In this document: positions 1 to 10,803 of the stretch, one piece after another
Numbering within the stretch: the stretch's first letter is position 1
Layout of the letters: the number at the start of each line of letters is the position of its first letter
Assembly: GCA_015178975.1 (NCBI GenBank)
Contig: WHVD01000012.1
Location: 868,001-932,000, forward strand
Source: Hysterangium stoloniferum
Lineage: Eukaryota > Basidiomycota > Agaricomycetes > Hysterangiales > Hysterangiaceae
DNA length: 64,000 nucleotides
Direction: 5' to 3'
The notes under the pieces: model-generated
What the model was told of the DNA's origin: nothing
The model's database searches: none
Seen by the model: only the letters and a program-made list of their open reading frames with translations
Position numbers and translations under genes: made by a program

Positions 1-282
1 CCCTGTGTTCCTAACAAAATCCCGGAACATATTCGACCTCCGTCCCCTCCAGTCATTATTGACGGAGAACCCGAATTTGAAGTTTCCGAAATCTTGGATT
101 CTAAAATTGACAATCACTGACATACTTGTAAATTGCTTTATTTAGTCAAATGGGCAGGTTATGAAGGTACTGACGAGGAAACTTCATGGATATTGGCCAC
201 GGAACTTGGACACGCTATGGAAATTGTCACTGATTTCCACACGGCCTATCCAAGCAAACCTGGACCTTTATCATCACTCTAA
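1..282 (+). pseudogene. Ty3/gypsy Pol C-terminus (chromodomain), relic
   Basis: This is the end of a chromovirus polyprotein. The plus-strand reading contains the linker motif VIIDGEPEFEVSEILDSK followed by the chromodomain core KLLYLVKWAGYEGTDEETSW. In chromoviruses this domain sits after the integrase and steers insertion towards particular chromatin. An in-frame TGA splits the two motifs; a related copy near 6.6 kb has an arginine codon there, so this copy is dead. The element begins before the window. Its 3' LTR lies at 1698-2238. Two further decayed copies of the same region occur on the minus strand at 6418-6741 and 61077-61300. Confidence 0.88.
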
Positions 283-380
283 CTTTCCGTTTTCTTTCTG
301 TTCAGTTTTCTGACACTCCCGTTACTTCTGTTATCACACTCGTTTTGAAATCATACAAGTCAAATTTATTTGTAACTATT

Positions 381-1513
381 TTAGGGTCTCTGGCACACCA
401 AATCCTCCTTCCACTCCTGTATTATCCACAACCTCCGCACTTTCCACCATATCCTGCACCTCTTCATCCTCACTCTCTGATACATCCGCCCCATTTCCTG
501 ACTCCTACCTTTTTTCGACACATCCCACCAACGGATCATTAGACTGTTCCCGTGCCTTATCGGAAAATCTCTTGGAAACCGCGATAACACCGATGCTAAC
601 CATTACCTTCTCCAGGAATTCACTTTGCCCCCGGAAGTTTCGGATCAATGAACGGAAACCCTTTTCCTGGATATCATTATGGCGATCTAGTGTTTCCCAC
701 ATTTTCATAACTTCCATCCCAATAAAAACCAACACGTCAACAGTGTCCTTAAGAAGCTCAATGCCCGTACTATCCGTTTTTGGCACCTCAGTTCCCGTAG
801 CTTTGGCCGCTCCTGAACTTTCCGTGTCATCAGTTTTCTGAGGCTTCTCACCTTTTGGAACCCTTTTTGAGGCGAGAGTGCATGGAAGTTTAAGGACCAC
901 GCAGGGATAGCAAGTTCCACCCCATTTTACCTTCTGTTCCCAACATGTCATACTCCGTATGGAACATCAATAACACGGATTTTCATGGACCACTTCTATC
1001 CATTCCGGAGCCTTGACCTTTGGCTTCTGTTTCGGAAGTTAATCAAATACCGGTCTTTTTGTAGATGTACTTACTTTAGGACTCGAAGGTCCAGCCTCTC
1101 CCTCTACCTCAACCTCCACGGCTTTTCGCTGTACCCAATAGTTATTGGTTGGAACCACGGAAATTATGGATATCACTTACCTTTCCTTCCCTTATTTCCT
1201 CACATTTCTTCGCCGCCTCTGACTCCTGCTGTAACTTTTCCGCCTCTTCCTTCTTTTTCTGAGCCTCCGCCGCTTTCCAGATCCACACTTGTTTTTCCAC
1301 CTTCACCCGCTCCAATTCCCATTTTTCTGCCTCTTCCACATCTTTTAACTCCTGCATCAACACCTTTTCTTCCTCCTCCTGTCGTTGCTTCAACTCCTCC
1401 ATCCTTTGTCGTTTTTGTTGAAGTTCTGTGACCTTCGACATTTTCTGAAGCATGGCAATTTTGGTATCTGAATCTTCCAGGGTAGTAATGAATAGAGGCC
1501 AACGAATCGACAT
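381..1513 (-). pseudogene. Antisense coiled-coil/Cys-pair ORF inside the gypsy element, relic
   Basis: Between the end of pol and the 3' LTR the opposite strand carries broken coding-like sequence. The first part (1513 to about 1142) is a charged, heptad-rich stretch (many K, E and Q, e.g. QQKRQRMEELKQRQEEEEK) typical of coiled coil. The second part (951 to about 505) starts with spaced cysteines (MTCWEQKVKWGGTCYPC) and ends in EKVMVSIGVIAVSKRFSDK. The last motif recurs, again antisense to pol, at 6079-6180 beside the second gypsy copy, so it belongs to the element. I infer an extra antisense ORF of this gypsy family. Function is unknown, and frame breaks show this copy is inactive. Confidence 0.5.
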
Positions 1514-1697
1514 ACAAGTTGTGGATAAAGAAACAAAAACGTTAATTCGAATATTTGAAGGTTTTTATACTCAGAATATCAGCCGAAACTCTCACCTCCA
1601 GAATTGCGTAAATTTCACGACACATAATAATCAGCCATCGCTTCAATCACTCAGTACCTAATCGCCTCTATGGGATTTCGGCCTAACAGGGGGGTAC

Positions 1698-2238
1698 TGT
1701 TATGACCCATTCCTGGATGTTTCAATATCCGACTTCCAATCTCCGACCACGGAACATCATAGTTACCGTATCATCCGCATTCTTCCCTTGTTCCGCATTT
1801 GGTAATTTGTCTGTTGACAAGTATTCACTCGTTTGTTGTTATATTCCCATTTCGGAATATTGACTCCCATATGTCTTATTGTATTTCCGTTTTAAGAACA
1901 CTTCCGTTTCTGTCTTATTATGGTCTTAGTTTGTAGTACAATAACGAGTAGACTTATATTAGTTTCCGCGAATTTGTACTTTACCTTAGATCTGATATCG
2001 ACTTAGTTTCTTATTCCTCCTCCTGTCTTTCTGTATGCTCGATATTTGGAACTCTTTGGAACTCTGAATATCTGTATCTTCCATTGTAAGCCTTACTTCC
2101 GAAATTAAGGACTTTGAGCGTTTGCGTAGAGGTGCAGCACATAAGCTGAAGCCGACGTCCTGACCCTATCCACTAGTTTCCAACTTCCCGGTGACTTTCC
2201 GATAGTTCCGGAATAAGTTCCTGACACGGTACTTAACA
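1698..2238 (+). repeat. 3' LTR of the gypsy element (541 bp)
   Basis: The LTR begins TGTTATGACC and ends CTTAACA, so its termini are the inverted pair TGTTA/TAACA. It is directly preceded by a purine-rich tract with six G (about 1685-1697), a polypurine primer for plus-strand synthesis. The 5' LTR lies outside the window, so target duplication cannot be checked. The motif CATAAGCTGAAGCC near 2140-2155 recurs close to the 3' ends of the LTRs at 8466-9601 and 59421-60158, linking the three. Confidence 0.82.
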
Positions 2239-2400
2239 GTCGTGAGTCGAGGTAGGTGAGAGAGATAGATGCGCCGGAGCCCATGGGCTCCGACTAGCAT
2301 GAGCAGTGTGATTCAAGTAGGAGTTTAGAGTGGAAAATGTATTAGATTACTGGGGGGAATCTAAGCCAATTTTCTGACTGGATTGTATGTACAACATCTG
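2239..2400 (-). repeat. Fragment of a second LTR family, reversed
   Basis: Read on the minus strand this segment matches the middle of the solo LTR at 8466-9601 (its 8828-8980 part), including the palindromic GGAGCCCATGGGCTCC. The gypsy LTR at 1698-2238 abuts it exactly, so the gypsy element probably inserted into an older LTR copy. Confidence 0.65.
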
Positions 2401-2502
2401 CCAGTTTAAATAGACCATGGAGTGAATGACATACCAAATCCAGTAATGATGAAATGAAACTAGCAAAACATAAAACAGGAATAGTAAACACCAAATTTGG
2501 TG

Positions 2503-3260
2503 TTGTGAGGTATCAGCATTATCTCATAATGTTCTCTTAATTTTCTTTGAATTACTCAATATTTTCTCGAATTTTTATTGTATTTTTTCCTATGTTTATT
2601 GTGAAAAATAGGCCTTATTCCTTTTAACTTCGCATAAATAATAGCATATATGGACTCATATTATGCTATTATTACTTAATTAATTTATTATAATTTTTAA
2701 CTAATTATTTATATTTTATCTACTTAGTTATTGCTTTTCAGCACCTTGCTGCAGCTGCATTTTTGAAGTCATGTGACTTATTAGATAAGCCTCCAGTGTC
2801 GGGATGTCACACAGGTCACGGATGTGACTACCCGAGTCATTAATTGATTCCGCCGACTCATCGTTTGCATCCGTCCCGGGACCGCGGCCTTGAACCTTCA
2901 TATTCAAGTAAGAGGTTAGAACCCTTGTCTCAGAGAGGGGAATCATGTGATAAATAAAGGGTAAATAATGAGTAGAATATGAGGTCATTATGATCTAACT
3001 AGTGACCTCATAAACTAAATAATTAGCTAATCATTTATTTATCAAAATGTATATAAGGAGGGCCAAGTTTCCAATAAAATCATCTTATCTCTCACATACT
3101 TTACTGCACAGCTCAGAAGCTTATCTAATCATCCTAAGGACAATAATAGCCTTAGTCTGATACACTAACTGCAAGCACCTACACTTGCAGGATCTTGAAT
3201 CTTTGTCAGCAACTCTTGAACTTAGCTAATCATCTAAGTTCCCCCAGCCTCACAGCTACC
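2503..3260 (+). repeat. AT-rich LTR-like segment with promoter and poly(A) signals
   Basis: The segment starts TGTGAGGTATCAGC. Its first 155 bp recur at 62389-62543, inserted in a gypsy integrase gene, so it is a mobile repeat. It contains a TATA box (TATATAAG near 3050) and AATAAA (3073-3078), the arrangement of an LTR. The right end is not clear, and no gene is visible up to 3754. A solo LTR or truncated retroelement is most likely. Confidence 0.55.
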
Positions 3261-3754
3261 CTTTAGGCTTATTAATTACATAATAAACCTAATAAGTATC
3301 CTTACTGAAATCCCTGCCAATACTAGATTACTCAAGGCCCAGCCCTAAGTTTATTGAATTAATCAAGTACAAGCACTCAGATAATCCAATACAAATTATG
3401 TACTCTATTAATAAATTATTTAACACCTTGTTAAATAACTATTAATAGTTACAAATAAGCATACAAGAATCCGAAGCTTTATATCAAGTCTCTGCTAAGT
3501 TACTGCTCATATATTCAGCTTCTAGCCCCTATTCTCAAGGAATAGTTCTTTTATTTGAAAGAGTCATACACAGTTCTATTGAACCTTTCAATAATCAAAA
3601 TAAGCATTGATTTGAGTTGTTTAAGCTTAATAGCGCAGCTCATTAATCTATCAGTATTTAAATTACTGGACCTTTGCTTGTTTTATTGTTGAAGCTCTGT
3701 GACACTATAGCATATATTGAGCTATCTAAGAGAATCCCCTGAATACATTACAGG
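3261..3754. other. AT-rich sequence, no gene seen
   Basis: No coding region or repeat with defined ends is recognised. The composition resembles the LTR-like segment before it, so it may be the untranslated leader of the same element. Confidence 0.4.
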
Positions 3755-4126
3755 TGTTAGGAATGGGACAAAACAGAGTGGAGTCCGAATAGTGACAAAT
3801 CATAAACCATAACGGGAAACGGAGCAGGAGCGGAGTCCAAATCGTGACAGGTCATTTGACTAAAATGGGAATGGGGCTCTGTTAGAGGGATGATGGGTTT
3901 TCTGAGTGGGGTCCAGTGACTGACACGCAGGATGAGGTTGGACATAGACAGAGATGGAGTCCGGTGGGTTTTCCAGTGACTGAAACAGAACATAACGAAG
4001 TTGAATGTAGACAAGTCTGACATACAGAGTCTGGTGGGAATTCTGGTAAACTGATAATGGGTGCATATAGGGTGTGGGTGCATATAAGTTAGTACCCGGA
4101 GTCCGGCGGGATTTCCAGTCGTAATA
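3755..4126 (-). repeat. LTR copy (372 bp), minus orientation
   Basis: Read on the minus strand it starts TATTACGACTGG (expected TGTTACGAC) and ends CCTAACA. Its body matches the first 370 bp of the solo LTR at 8466-9601, e.g. the shared ACTTATATGCACCCACACCC. It interrupts a gypsy reverse transcriptase reading right after the motif QDGSYETI. Flanking 5-mers (ACAGG, GATAG) do not match, so rearrangement followed insertion. Confidence 0.7.
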
Positions 4127-4620
4127 GATAGTTTCATAGCTGCCATCCTGCAACTCATAGTGTGTTTTGGGTTTTAAGATAGGTATATCATCGAGAAAAG
4201 GGGGGCAATGTCAATTTCATCCTGTAAAATAAAAGTAATGTGGCCTTGAAAGATAGAAACAGAATTGGACCATCCCATTGGCAAATATGTGAGACGATGG
4301 GGTCCAAGGAGGGTTTGGAATGTCGTGAGGTCTCAGGATTGTTCTGCAAGTGGTGCATGATCATATCCTACATACAAGTCACCCAACATGTAAATTGATC
4401 TTCCCGTGCAATGCTCAGTGTACGGTTCAATGTTGGGGGGAACACCGGCATCTTTGACAGTGACTGCATTAAGAGGTTGTAGGTCATGAACAATACAAAA
4501 TTTCCCATTTTTCTTCACACACAAAACCATTGTGATTGGTAAGAAGAGCCCAAAAGTTCATAAACACCGCTGGAGATTTTCTGTTTGATAAACTGTATAA
4601 TTTTGTCTTTGAGCCTGTGA
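4127..4620 (-). pseudogene. Ty3/gypsy reverse transcriptase fragment
   Basis: The minus-strand reading gives FIKQKISSGVYE, then KNGKFCIVHDLQPLNAVTVK, GRSIYMLGDLYVGYDHAPL and DLTTFQTLLGPHRLTYLPMG. This is the N-terminal and palm part of a chromovirus reverse transcriptase. The YVGYDHAPL region lies in the palm; the later catalytic [FY]xDD box region is only partly preserved (APLFSMIYLS where APPFLDDI is usual). Frame breaks and the adjoining LTR show a dead fragment. Confidence 0.8.
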
Positions 4621-4663
4621 GGAGTATGCTTTTACCACAGTTTCATTGTGGTAAAACACTCCT
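4621..4663. repeat. 43-bp imperfect hairpin
   Basis: GGAGTATGCTTTTACCACA is followed after a short loop by TGTGGTAAAACACTCC, giving a long stem. It marks the exact end of the reverse transcriptase fragment and the start of an unrelated AT-rich stretch, so it may be an element terminus or a rearrangement scar. Confidence 0.5.
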
Positions 4664-5260
4664 TTTATTTCATTTATATTTTACATATTCTATTCATATT
4701 TTACTATCTTTCACATTCTTCGAATATCGCATATTTCATTAGTTCGAAGCATTGTGTATACTTGTGGGTGCACTCAGCACCAATTAGAACTCAGACAACT
4801 TTTACCCAGCAGACACCACCTCGTAAATGACCCAGACGTCGAATAGCGAGAGGTGTCAAGGGTAACATCTCAGCTACCTATAAGGGTAGCATTCTCTAGT
4901 CTCCTAACTTACTTTGGACTCGAACCGCGAAGGTCGAGTTCCACTCTAAGGTCTTTGCGCTCGTCGACGCTACAGTCGACTAGCGCTATTATCTCTTTAC
5001 TTCAGATATTCGACTTCTCGTTGATTATCTATTTACATTTAGCTACGAGTTGCACCGTAAAGGTCAACTCTTCATTCTCTCATTTTAGCCGTCAAGAGCA
5101 ACTGTACAGTTGCTCTTGTGACGTGTAGCGAGTCTCCTTGCTAGTACTGTCAGTCTAGCAATCTACGGTATTGTACTGAACGGTCAATACTTTCTAATAG
5201 TAGTTGAATAAACACTATTCTTCGTATATTGAGTGGTAAGAATCTAACGACTCTTCACAG
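4664..5260 (+). repeat. Probable LTR-like segment
   Basis: There is no credible ORF. An ATAAGGGTA box near 4880 and GAATAAACAC near 5207 resemble promoter and poly(A) signals in an LTR. A perfect 22-bp palindrome lies at 5095-5116. Boundaries and family are not established. Confidence 0.3.
5095..5116. repeat. Perfect 22-bp palindrome
   Basis: The sequence AGAGCAACTGT is followed without spacer by its exact reverse complement. It could form a cruciform or bind a dimeric protein. It lies inside an LTR-like region. Confidence 0.8.
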
Positions 5261-5760
5261 AGCCCAAGGGGAATTGGAATGTTTTTGAGGGCCCACAGTT
5301 CATGCTCAAAGGTCGGAATAATTATGGGTGAAAAATAGTCAGTGCAGAACATGCCCCACTGTGATGTATCATTTAGGCTGAGGGTCCTTAGGTACTTAGC
5401 AGTAACTTAAAGACATCAACTTGTTATATATGGAAGGGCTGAGTGTGTCAGTAGACTATTAGTTTAGGCTTCTTGTTTAATAGTAGTTAAAGATAAAATA
5501 TAATATCGGAAAACGAACAAATAGCTTTCATTCAGAGTGTGTAATTAAGATAAGTCATGTTAGTGATAAGAGTGATTCTCGTTAACCTGAGAAAGGTAAT
5601 ATCCTGTAAACCTGGAACAGGTGGAATAAGATGCACAAATGCAAATGTGACAAGGTTGTCTAGTTTAGGGAATTCAAAAAAGTTATATTTTCGTGATTTA
5701 GCTCAGCCATTTAAATACATAGGCATGGTGCTGCGCAACTGCGCATTACTGTGTACAAAC
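5261..5760. other. No gene seen
   Basis: Short ORFs only, with no recognisable protein motif. Probably retroelement debris. Confidence 0.4.
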
Positions 5761-5812
5761 TGCGCATGATCAAAATATAGTGTGGCTGCGCATGATCAAA
5801 ACATAGTGTGGC
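5761..5812. repeat. 26-bp direct repeat, two copies
   Basis: A 26-bp unit starting TGCGCATGATCAAAA and ending TAGTGTGGC occurs twice in tandem (5761-5786, 5787-5812) with a single mismatch. A third partial start (TGCACATG) follows. Confidence 0.85.
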
Positions 5813-5823
5813 TGCACATGCAC

Positions 5824-5978
5824 TGTTATGATTGTCTCAGATTAATTTTAGCTAAACAATGATATGCATTTTGAGTCTTTACTGTCCATTCACAAATAGG
5901 TATCCTAACTACATGTATCAAACATTAATAGCTCAGATACCTGGTAATGTTCGTATATTGAATACGTGCATCATAACA
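5824..5978. repeat. 155-bp element with 9-bp terminal inverted repeats
   Basis: The termini are TGTTATGAT and ATCATAACA, a perfect 9-bp inverted pair that also fits the TGTTA/TAACA ends of the local gypsy LTRs. No target duplication is seen. It may be a deleted LTR belonging to the adjacent minus-strand gypsy copy, or a small non-autonomous element. Confidence 0.4.
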
Positions 5979-6078
5979 ATTGATTCTATCTGATGAGAGA
6001 ATGAAAACCAAATGAATGGACTGTAGCGTGACAATTAGTTAGCAGCTTGAGTGATTTGATATCAAATCTACCTGTTAC

Positions 6079-6300
6079 ATGACAGTCAGCATCGGTATTA
6101 TTGCAGTTTCCAAAAGATATGCCAATAAGGAGAAGGATGAGCTGAATGATCTGTTGGCATTGTCGAGAAAAGATGGGTGTTGGGAGAAAAGTCGGAAAGT
6201 GAAGATGGGGAGGTGCAAGAAATGGTGGAGAGTGTGGAGATTGTGGATGAGATTGGAGTTGAAGTGGAGGGAGGATTTGGAGTGCTGGAAACACTATGTT
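6079..6300 (+). pseudogene. Antisense ORF fragment of the second gypsy copy
   Basis: The reading MTVSIGIIAVSKRYANKEK matches the motif at the end of the antisense ORF at 381-1513. It lies downstream of, and antisense to, the minus-strand pol relic, the same arrangement as in the first copy. It is truncated at its start. Confidence 0.5.
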
Positions 6301-6417
6301 GATTTTGTATTTATTTTTTTAAAACTTGCAAATATTCCTTTTATCATGGCTTTGAAATTGTGTGAAAGTGTTGGATCGGAAGTGTCAGAAAACAGACAGG
6401 GAAGAAAACAGAGGGAA

Positions 6418-8283
6418 TCAGAGTGACAATAAAGGTCCAGGCTTACTAAGATAGGTGGTGTGGAAGTCAGTTACAATTTCCATAGCATGTCCAAGTTCTG
6501 TGGCCAATATCCATGAAGTTTCTTCATCGATACCTTCATAACCTGTCCATTTGACCAAATAAAGCAGTTTACAAGTATGTCTGCAATTGTCAATTTTAGA
6601 ATCCAAAATCTCGGAAACTTTGAATTCAGGTTCTCCATCAATAATGACCAGAGGAGGCAGAGGTTGAATACATTCCAGGATGTTGTTAGGAATGCAGGGT
6701 TCTAACATGGAAACATGGAATATGGCATGAACTGCTTGCATACTTTCAGGAAGTCAGAGAGTCCAGGAAAGTGAGCCAGCTTGTGCTATGATCTCAAAAG
6801 GACCTAAGAATTTCTTGGGAAGTTTTTTTGAGGATCAGGTAGTTTGGAAGAATTGAGCTTTTACAAAAACCTGGTCTCCAATCTTGAAGTTAGGAGGCAG
6901 GATTCTGTTTTTATCCATGGAATGTTGATAATGTTCCTGAGTGGAAGAAATAGCTTTCCGAATTTCTTGATGTAAATCATTGAGGTCACTAATAAATCCT
7001 TGAGCATGAGTGGAAGCCAAATCTTGTTCAGGATGTACTGCGAGATTAGGATTATATCCTTTATTGGCAAAGAAGGGGGAGATGCCAGTAGTGGTATTCA
7101 GAGAGTTATTGTACATAAGTGAATTCCACAAGCAGAAGAAGGGATTTCCAGTTGTCCTGTTGGTAGTTGCAATAAATGCAGAGGTATTGTTCCAGGGTTT
7201 GGTTGACACTTTCTGTTTGTCTGTCACCTTCTGGATAATATCCCGAGGTGAGTGTAATTTCATGTTGAAGCTTTTCTGAGGGCCTGGAAGAAATGGGAAA
7301 TGAACTTGGAGCCTCAATCGGAAGTTATGTGAGACAGAACACCATGTTTGGAAAATATGTGAATAATGAAATGTTCCACTAATTGTAAGGATGTGATTGT
7401 ATCATGAGTGGGTATGAAAATTCCTTGTTTCGAGAATCAGTGTACAACAACTAGGATGGATGTAAAGCCTTTGGAAGTCAGAAGTTGTTCAATAAAATCC
7501 ATGGAAATTGAGTTCCAGGGTTTTTCCAGTATTGGAAGTTGCTTGAGAAGGCCATACAGCTTATGTCTCTGAGATTTAGAGTGTAAGCAAGTGGTGCATG
7601 ACTTACAGAACTGAGTAATGAAATCTCGGAGGTTGGGCCAAGTATATTCTCTTCATATTAAACCAAGAGTATTGTTAATGCCATAGTGTCTGGAGATTGG
7701 ATGATCATGTTTGTACTGAAGTACACAGAGTTGGAGAGTGTTGGAATCTGGGACATAGATATGTCCATTGAGATGGATGAAACCTTGAGAGTCTTGTGAC
7801 CATCAGGGTTGATTGGGGTTATCAGGGACTTCTAGGTGTGGCTTAAGGGCTGGATCAGAGGTGAGTGTGGAAAGGATATCTTGATGTAATTGCTCGATGT
7901 CCATAATCATAATGCTATGCATAATTGGAAGGTAGAGAGAAGTTGCTCAGATAGATGCAGAAAGTTGCTGTGTTGTAAAAACTAGTTTCAAGTTATGTGG
8001 ATTAACAACAGTGTAGTTACTTTCTCCCTCTTTAGGATAGACCATCATCAGGTCATGGCATCTGGTTTTTCACCAAGATGTCCAGGTCAGAAATGGATAA
8101 TCATGTTGAAAGTGGAGAGAAATTCAGACCAGTGGGCTTGCTGGTGGGTCAAAAGTTTAGTAGTGGAAAAATATTCAAGATTTTTGTGATCGGTAACGAT
8201 GTCAATGGGAGTTGTGGAACCTTCGAGGTAGTGCCACCAATGTTTGAAGGCTTCAAAGATTGCCAAAAGTTCTTTGGAGGTTG
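6418..8283 (-). pseudogene. Ty3/gypsy Pol relic: RNase H, integrase, chromodomain
   Basis: Read from 8283 downwards: RNase H with [20 protein letters not shown] and [18 protein letters not shown] (8283-8040); then the integrase zinc-binding region ending in FCKSCTTCLHSKSQRHKLYG (about 7650-7560); the integrase core starting NSISMDFIEQLL with FSKQGIFIPTHDTI; a post-core part with NFKIGDQVFVKAQFF; and the chromodomain KLLYLVKWTGYEGIDEETSW (6741-6418). Several frameshifts and stops interrupt it, many where CGA would become TGA. Reverse transcriptase is missing upstream of 8283. The copy cannot be active. Confidence 0.88.
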
Positions 8284-8465
8284 TCCGTAATCATTATAAT
8301 ATCAAATGTTTACTAATAAAAGCAATATTTCTATAAAACTTCATCTTTAAATAGCAGTATCTATTCTGAGACTATTATATTGTTAACCACCAACCATAAG
8401 AAATAATTGTCCATATTATATCCTAAACAATTCAGAGTCAATTAATAGAACCTATTGTACAGTAT
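8284..8465. other. AT-rich spacer between gypsy relic and solo LTR
   Basis: No gene is seen. Its last five bases (AGTAT) are the left target duplication of the following solo LTR. Confidence 0.5.
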
Positions 8466-9601
8466 TGTTACGACCAGAATTCCCACTGGACTCCGGGCAC
8501 TAACTTATATGCACCCACACCCTATATGCACCAATTGTCAGTTTACCGGAATTCCTGCCAGACTCTGTATGTCAGACTTGTCCATGTTCGACTTCATGTA
8601 TCAGTCACCGGAATTCCTGCCGGACTCCGTACATCAGACTTGTCCACATTCGACTTCGTGTATCAGTCACTGGAATACCCGCCGGACTCCATCCCTGTCT
8701 ATGTCTGACTCTGTCCCACACATCAGTCACCAGACCCCACTCGGGAAAACCCATCATTCCTCTAACTGAGCCCCATTCCCATTATAGTCAAATGACCTGT
8801 CACGATTCAGACTCCGCTCTGTTCCATCTACAATCCAGTCAGAAAATCAGCTTAGATTCTCCCCAGTAATCTTAGTATATTTTCTGCTCTAAACTCCTCT
8901 TTGAATCACACTGCTCTCACTAATTGGAGTCCATGGGCTCCAACGCATCTATCACTCAAACTCCGACTTATCTATCTCGACTCCCCGACCTCTCAACCCA
9001 AGACCTCTCAACCCACAACCTCTCAACCCACAACCTCTCAACCCACAACCTCTCAACCCACAACCTCTCAACCCACAACCTCTCAACCCACAACCTCTCA
9101 ACCCACAACCTCTCAACCCACAACCTCTCAACCCACAACCTCTCAACCCACAACCTCTCAACCCACAACCTCTCAACCCACAACCTCTCAACCCACAACC
9201 TCTCAACCCACAACCTCTCAACCCACAACCTCTCAACCCACAACCTCTCAACCCACAACCTCTCAACCCACAACCTCTCAACCCACAACCTCTCAACCCA
9301 CAACCTCTCAACCCACAACCTCTCAACCCACAACCTCTCAACCCACAACCTCTCAACCCACAACCTCTCAACCCACAACCTCTCAACCCACAACCTCTCA
9401 ACCCACAACCTCTCAACCCACAACCTCTCAACCCATGACCTCTCAACTGATGAACTCCACCCGGACTCCCCAGGATTCCCATCCACCCATTTGAAATTGG
9501 ATAGCATGATCTCATGAGGGCACAGCCAATAAGCTGAAGCCAAGTCCTACTGGATTTCCCATGGGTTTCTCCAGAAACCCTCTGTGTATGCACCCTTAAC
9601 A
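8466..9601 (+). mobile_element. Solo LTR (1136 bp) with target duplication AGTAT
   Basis: It begins TGTTACGACC and ends CCTTAACA. The 5-bp repeat AGTAT occurs directly before (8461-8465) and directly after it (9602-9606), the signature of an LTR-retrotransposon insertion that later lost its interior by LTR-LTR recombination. The first 370 bp match the LTR at 3755-4126. It contains the palindromic GGAGTCCATGGGCTCC and an internal minisatellite (8990-9447) that accounts for much of its length. Confidence 0.85.
8990..9447. repeat. 15-bp minisatellite inside the solo LTR, about 30 copies
   Basis: The unit CCTCTCAACCCACAA is repeated almost without change. Because 15 is a multiple of three, several frames on both strands stay open and give pentapeptide repeats (TSQPT, LSTHN, GLRGC). 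These are by-products, not genes. Related LTRs lack the array, so it grew inside this LTR. Confidence 0.92.
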
Positions 9602-9606
9602 AGTAT

Positions 9607-9875
9607 ATGGTTTTCCAAGTTATGTAAATACTTGCTAATACTTTGGTTGGTACTTTGTCTTTTAAAAGCTAAACTGTAGTTATTTCCCAGCAAAATATGT
9701 GAGATATCATTGGAGATTTTTCATCCTATGGCCTTCTTTATTAAGTGAAACCATCTATATATTCTGGGTATGTTGAATCAAGTAGAAATCTGTTCAGATT
9801 GACAGACCCATTCCGATGTAATACATATGTATTTAGAGATGTCAATGACATACATATGCATGAAATGGACCATTT
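9607..9875. other. No gene seen
   Basis: AT-rich sequence between the solo LTR and the 17-bp array; no motif is recognised. Confidence 0.4.
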
Positions 9876-10803
9876 AAAAGGGTATGCTTTTTAAAAGGGT
9901 ATGCTTTTTAAAAGGGTATGCTTTTTAAAAGGGTATGCTTTTTAAAAGGGTATGCTTTTTAAAAGGGTATGCTTTTTAAAAGGGTATGCTTTTTAAAAGG
10001 GTATGCTTTTTAAAAGGGTATGCTTTTTAAAAGGGTATGCTTTTTAAAAGGGTATGCTTTTTAAAAGGGTATGCTTTTTAAAAGGGTATGCTTTTTAAAA
10101 GGGTATGCTTTTTAAAAGGGTATGCTTTTTAAAAGGGTATGCTTTTAGTATGCTTTTTAAAAGGGTATGCTTTTTAAAAGGGTATGCTTTTTAAAAGGGT
10201 ATGCTTTTTAAAAGGGTATGCTTTTTAAAAGGGTATGCTTTTTAAAAGGGTATGCTTTTTAAAAGGGTATGCTTTTTAAAAGGGTATGCTTTTTAAAAGG
10301 GTATGCTTTTTAAAAGGGTATGCTTTTTAAAAGGGTATGCTTTTTAAAAGGGTATGCTTTTTAAAAGGGTATGCTTTTTAAAAGGGTATGCTTTTTAAAA
10401 GGGTATGCTTTTTAAAAGGGTATGCTTTTTAAAAGGGTATGCTTTTTAAAAGGGTATGCTTTTTAAAAGGGTATGCTTTTTAAAAGGGTATGCTTTTTAA
10501 AAGGGTATGCTTTTTAAAAGGGTATGCTTTTTAAAAGGGTATGCTTTTTAAAAGGGTATGCTTTTTAAAAGGGTATGCTTTTTAAAAGGGTATGCTTTTT
10601 AAAAGGGTATGCTTTTTAAAAGGGTATGCTTTTTAAAAGGGTATGCTTTTTAAAAGGGTATGCTTTTTAAAAGGGTATGCTTTTTAAAAGGGTATGCTTT
10701 TTAAAAGGGTATGCTTTTTAAAAGGGTATGCTTTTTAAAAGGGTATGCTTTTTAAAAGGTATGCTTTTTAAAAGGGTATGCTTTTTAAAAGGGTATGCTT
10801 TTT
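9876..10803. repeat. 17-bp tandem array, about 54 copies
   Basis: The unit AAAAGGGTATGCTTTTT is nearly identical throughout. One shortened unit lies near 10141-10160 and one unit lacking a G near 10754. Such homogeneity implies recent or continuing expansion. No function is evident. Confidence 0.95.

Noticed and set aside
8901-9602. Long ORFs of 190-216 codons on both strands with pentapeptide repeats
   Set aside because: They run through the 15-bp minisatellite. A repeat unit that is a multiple of three keeps several frames open; there is no start context, domain or intron, and the region is an LTR.
9876-10803. Possible CRISPR-like or telomeric array
   Set aside because: Units are contiguous without spacers, and the unit is not a TTAGGG-type telomere repeat; the window is eukaryotic and internal.
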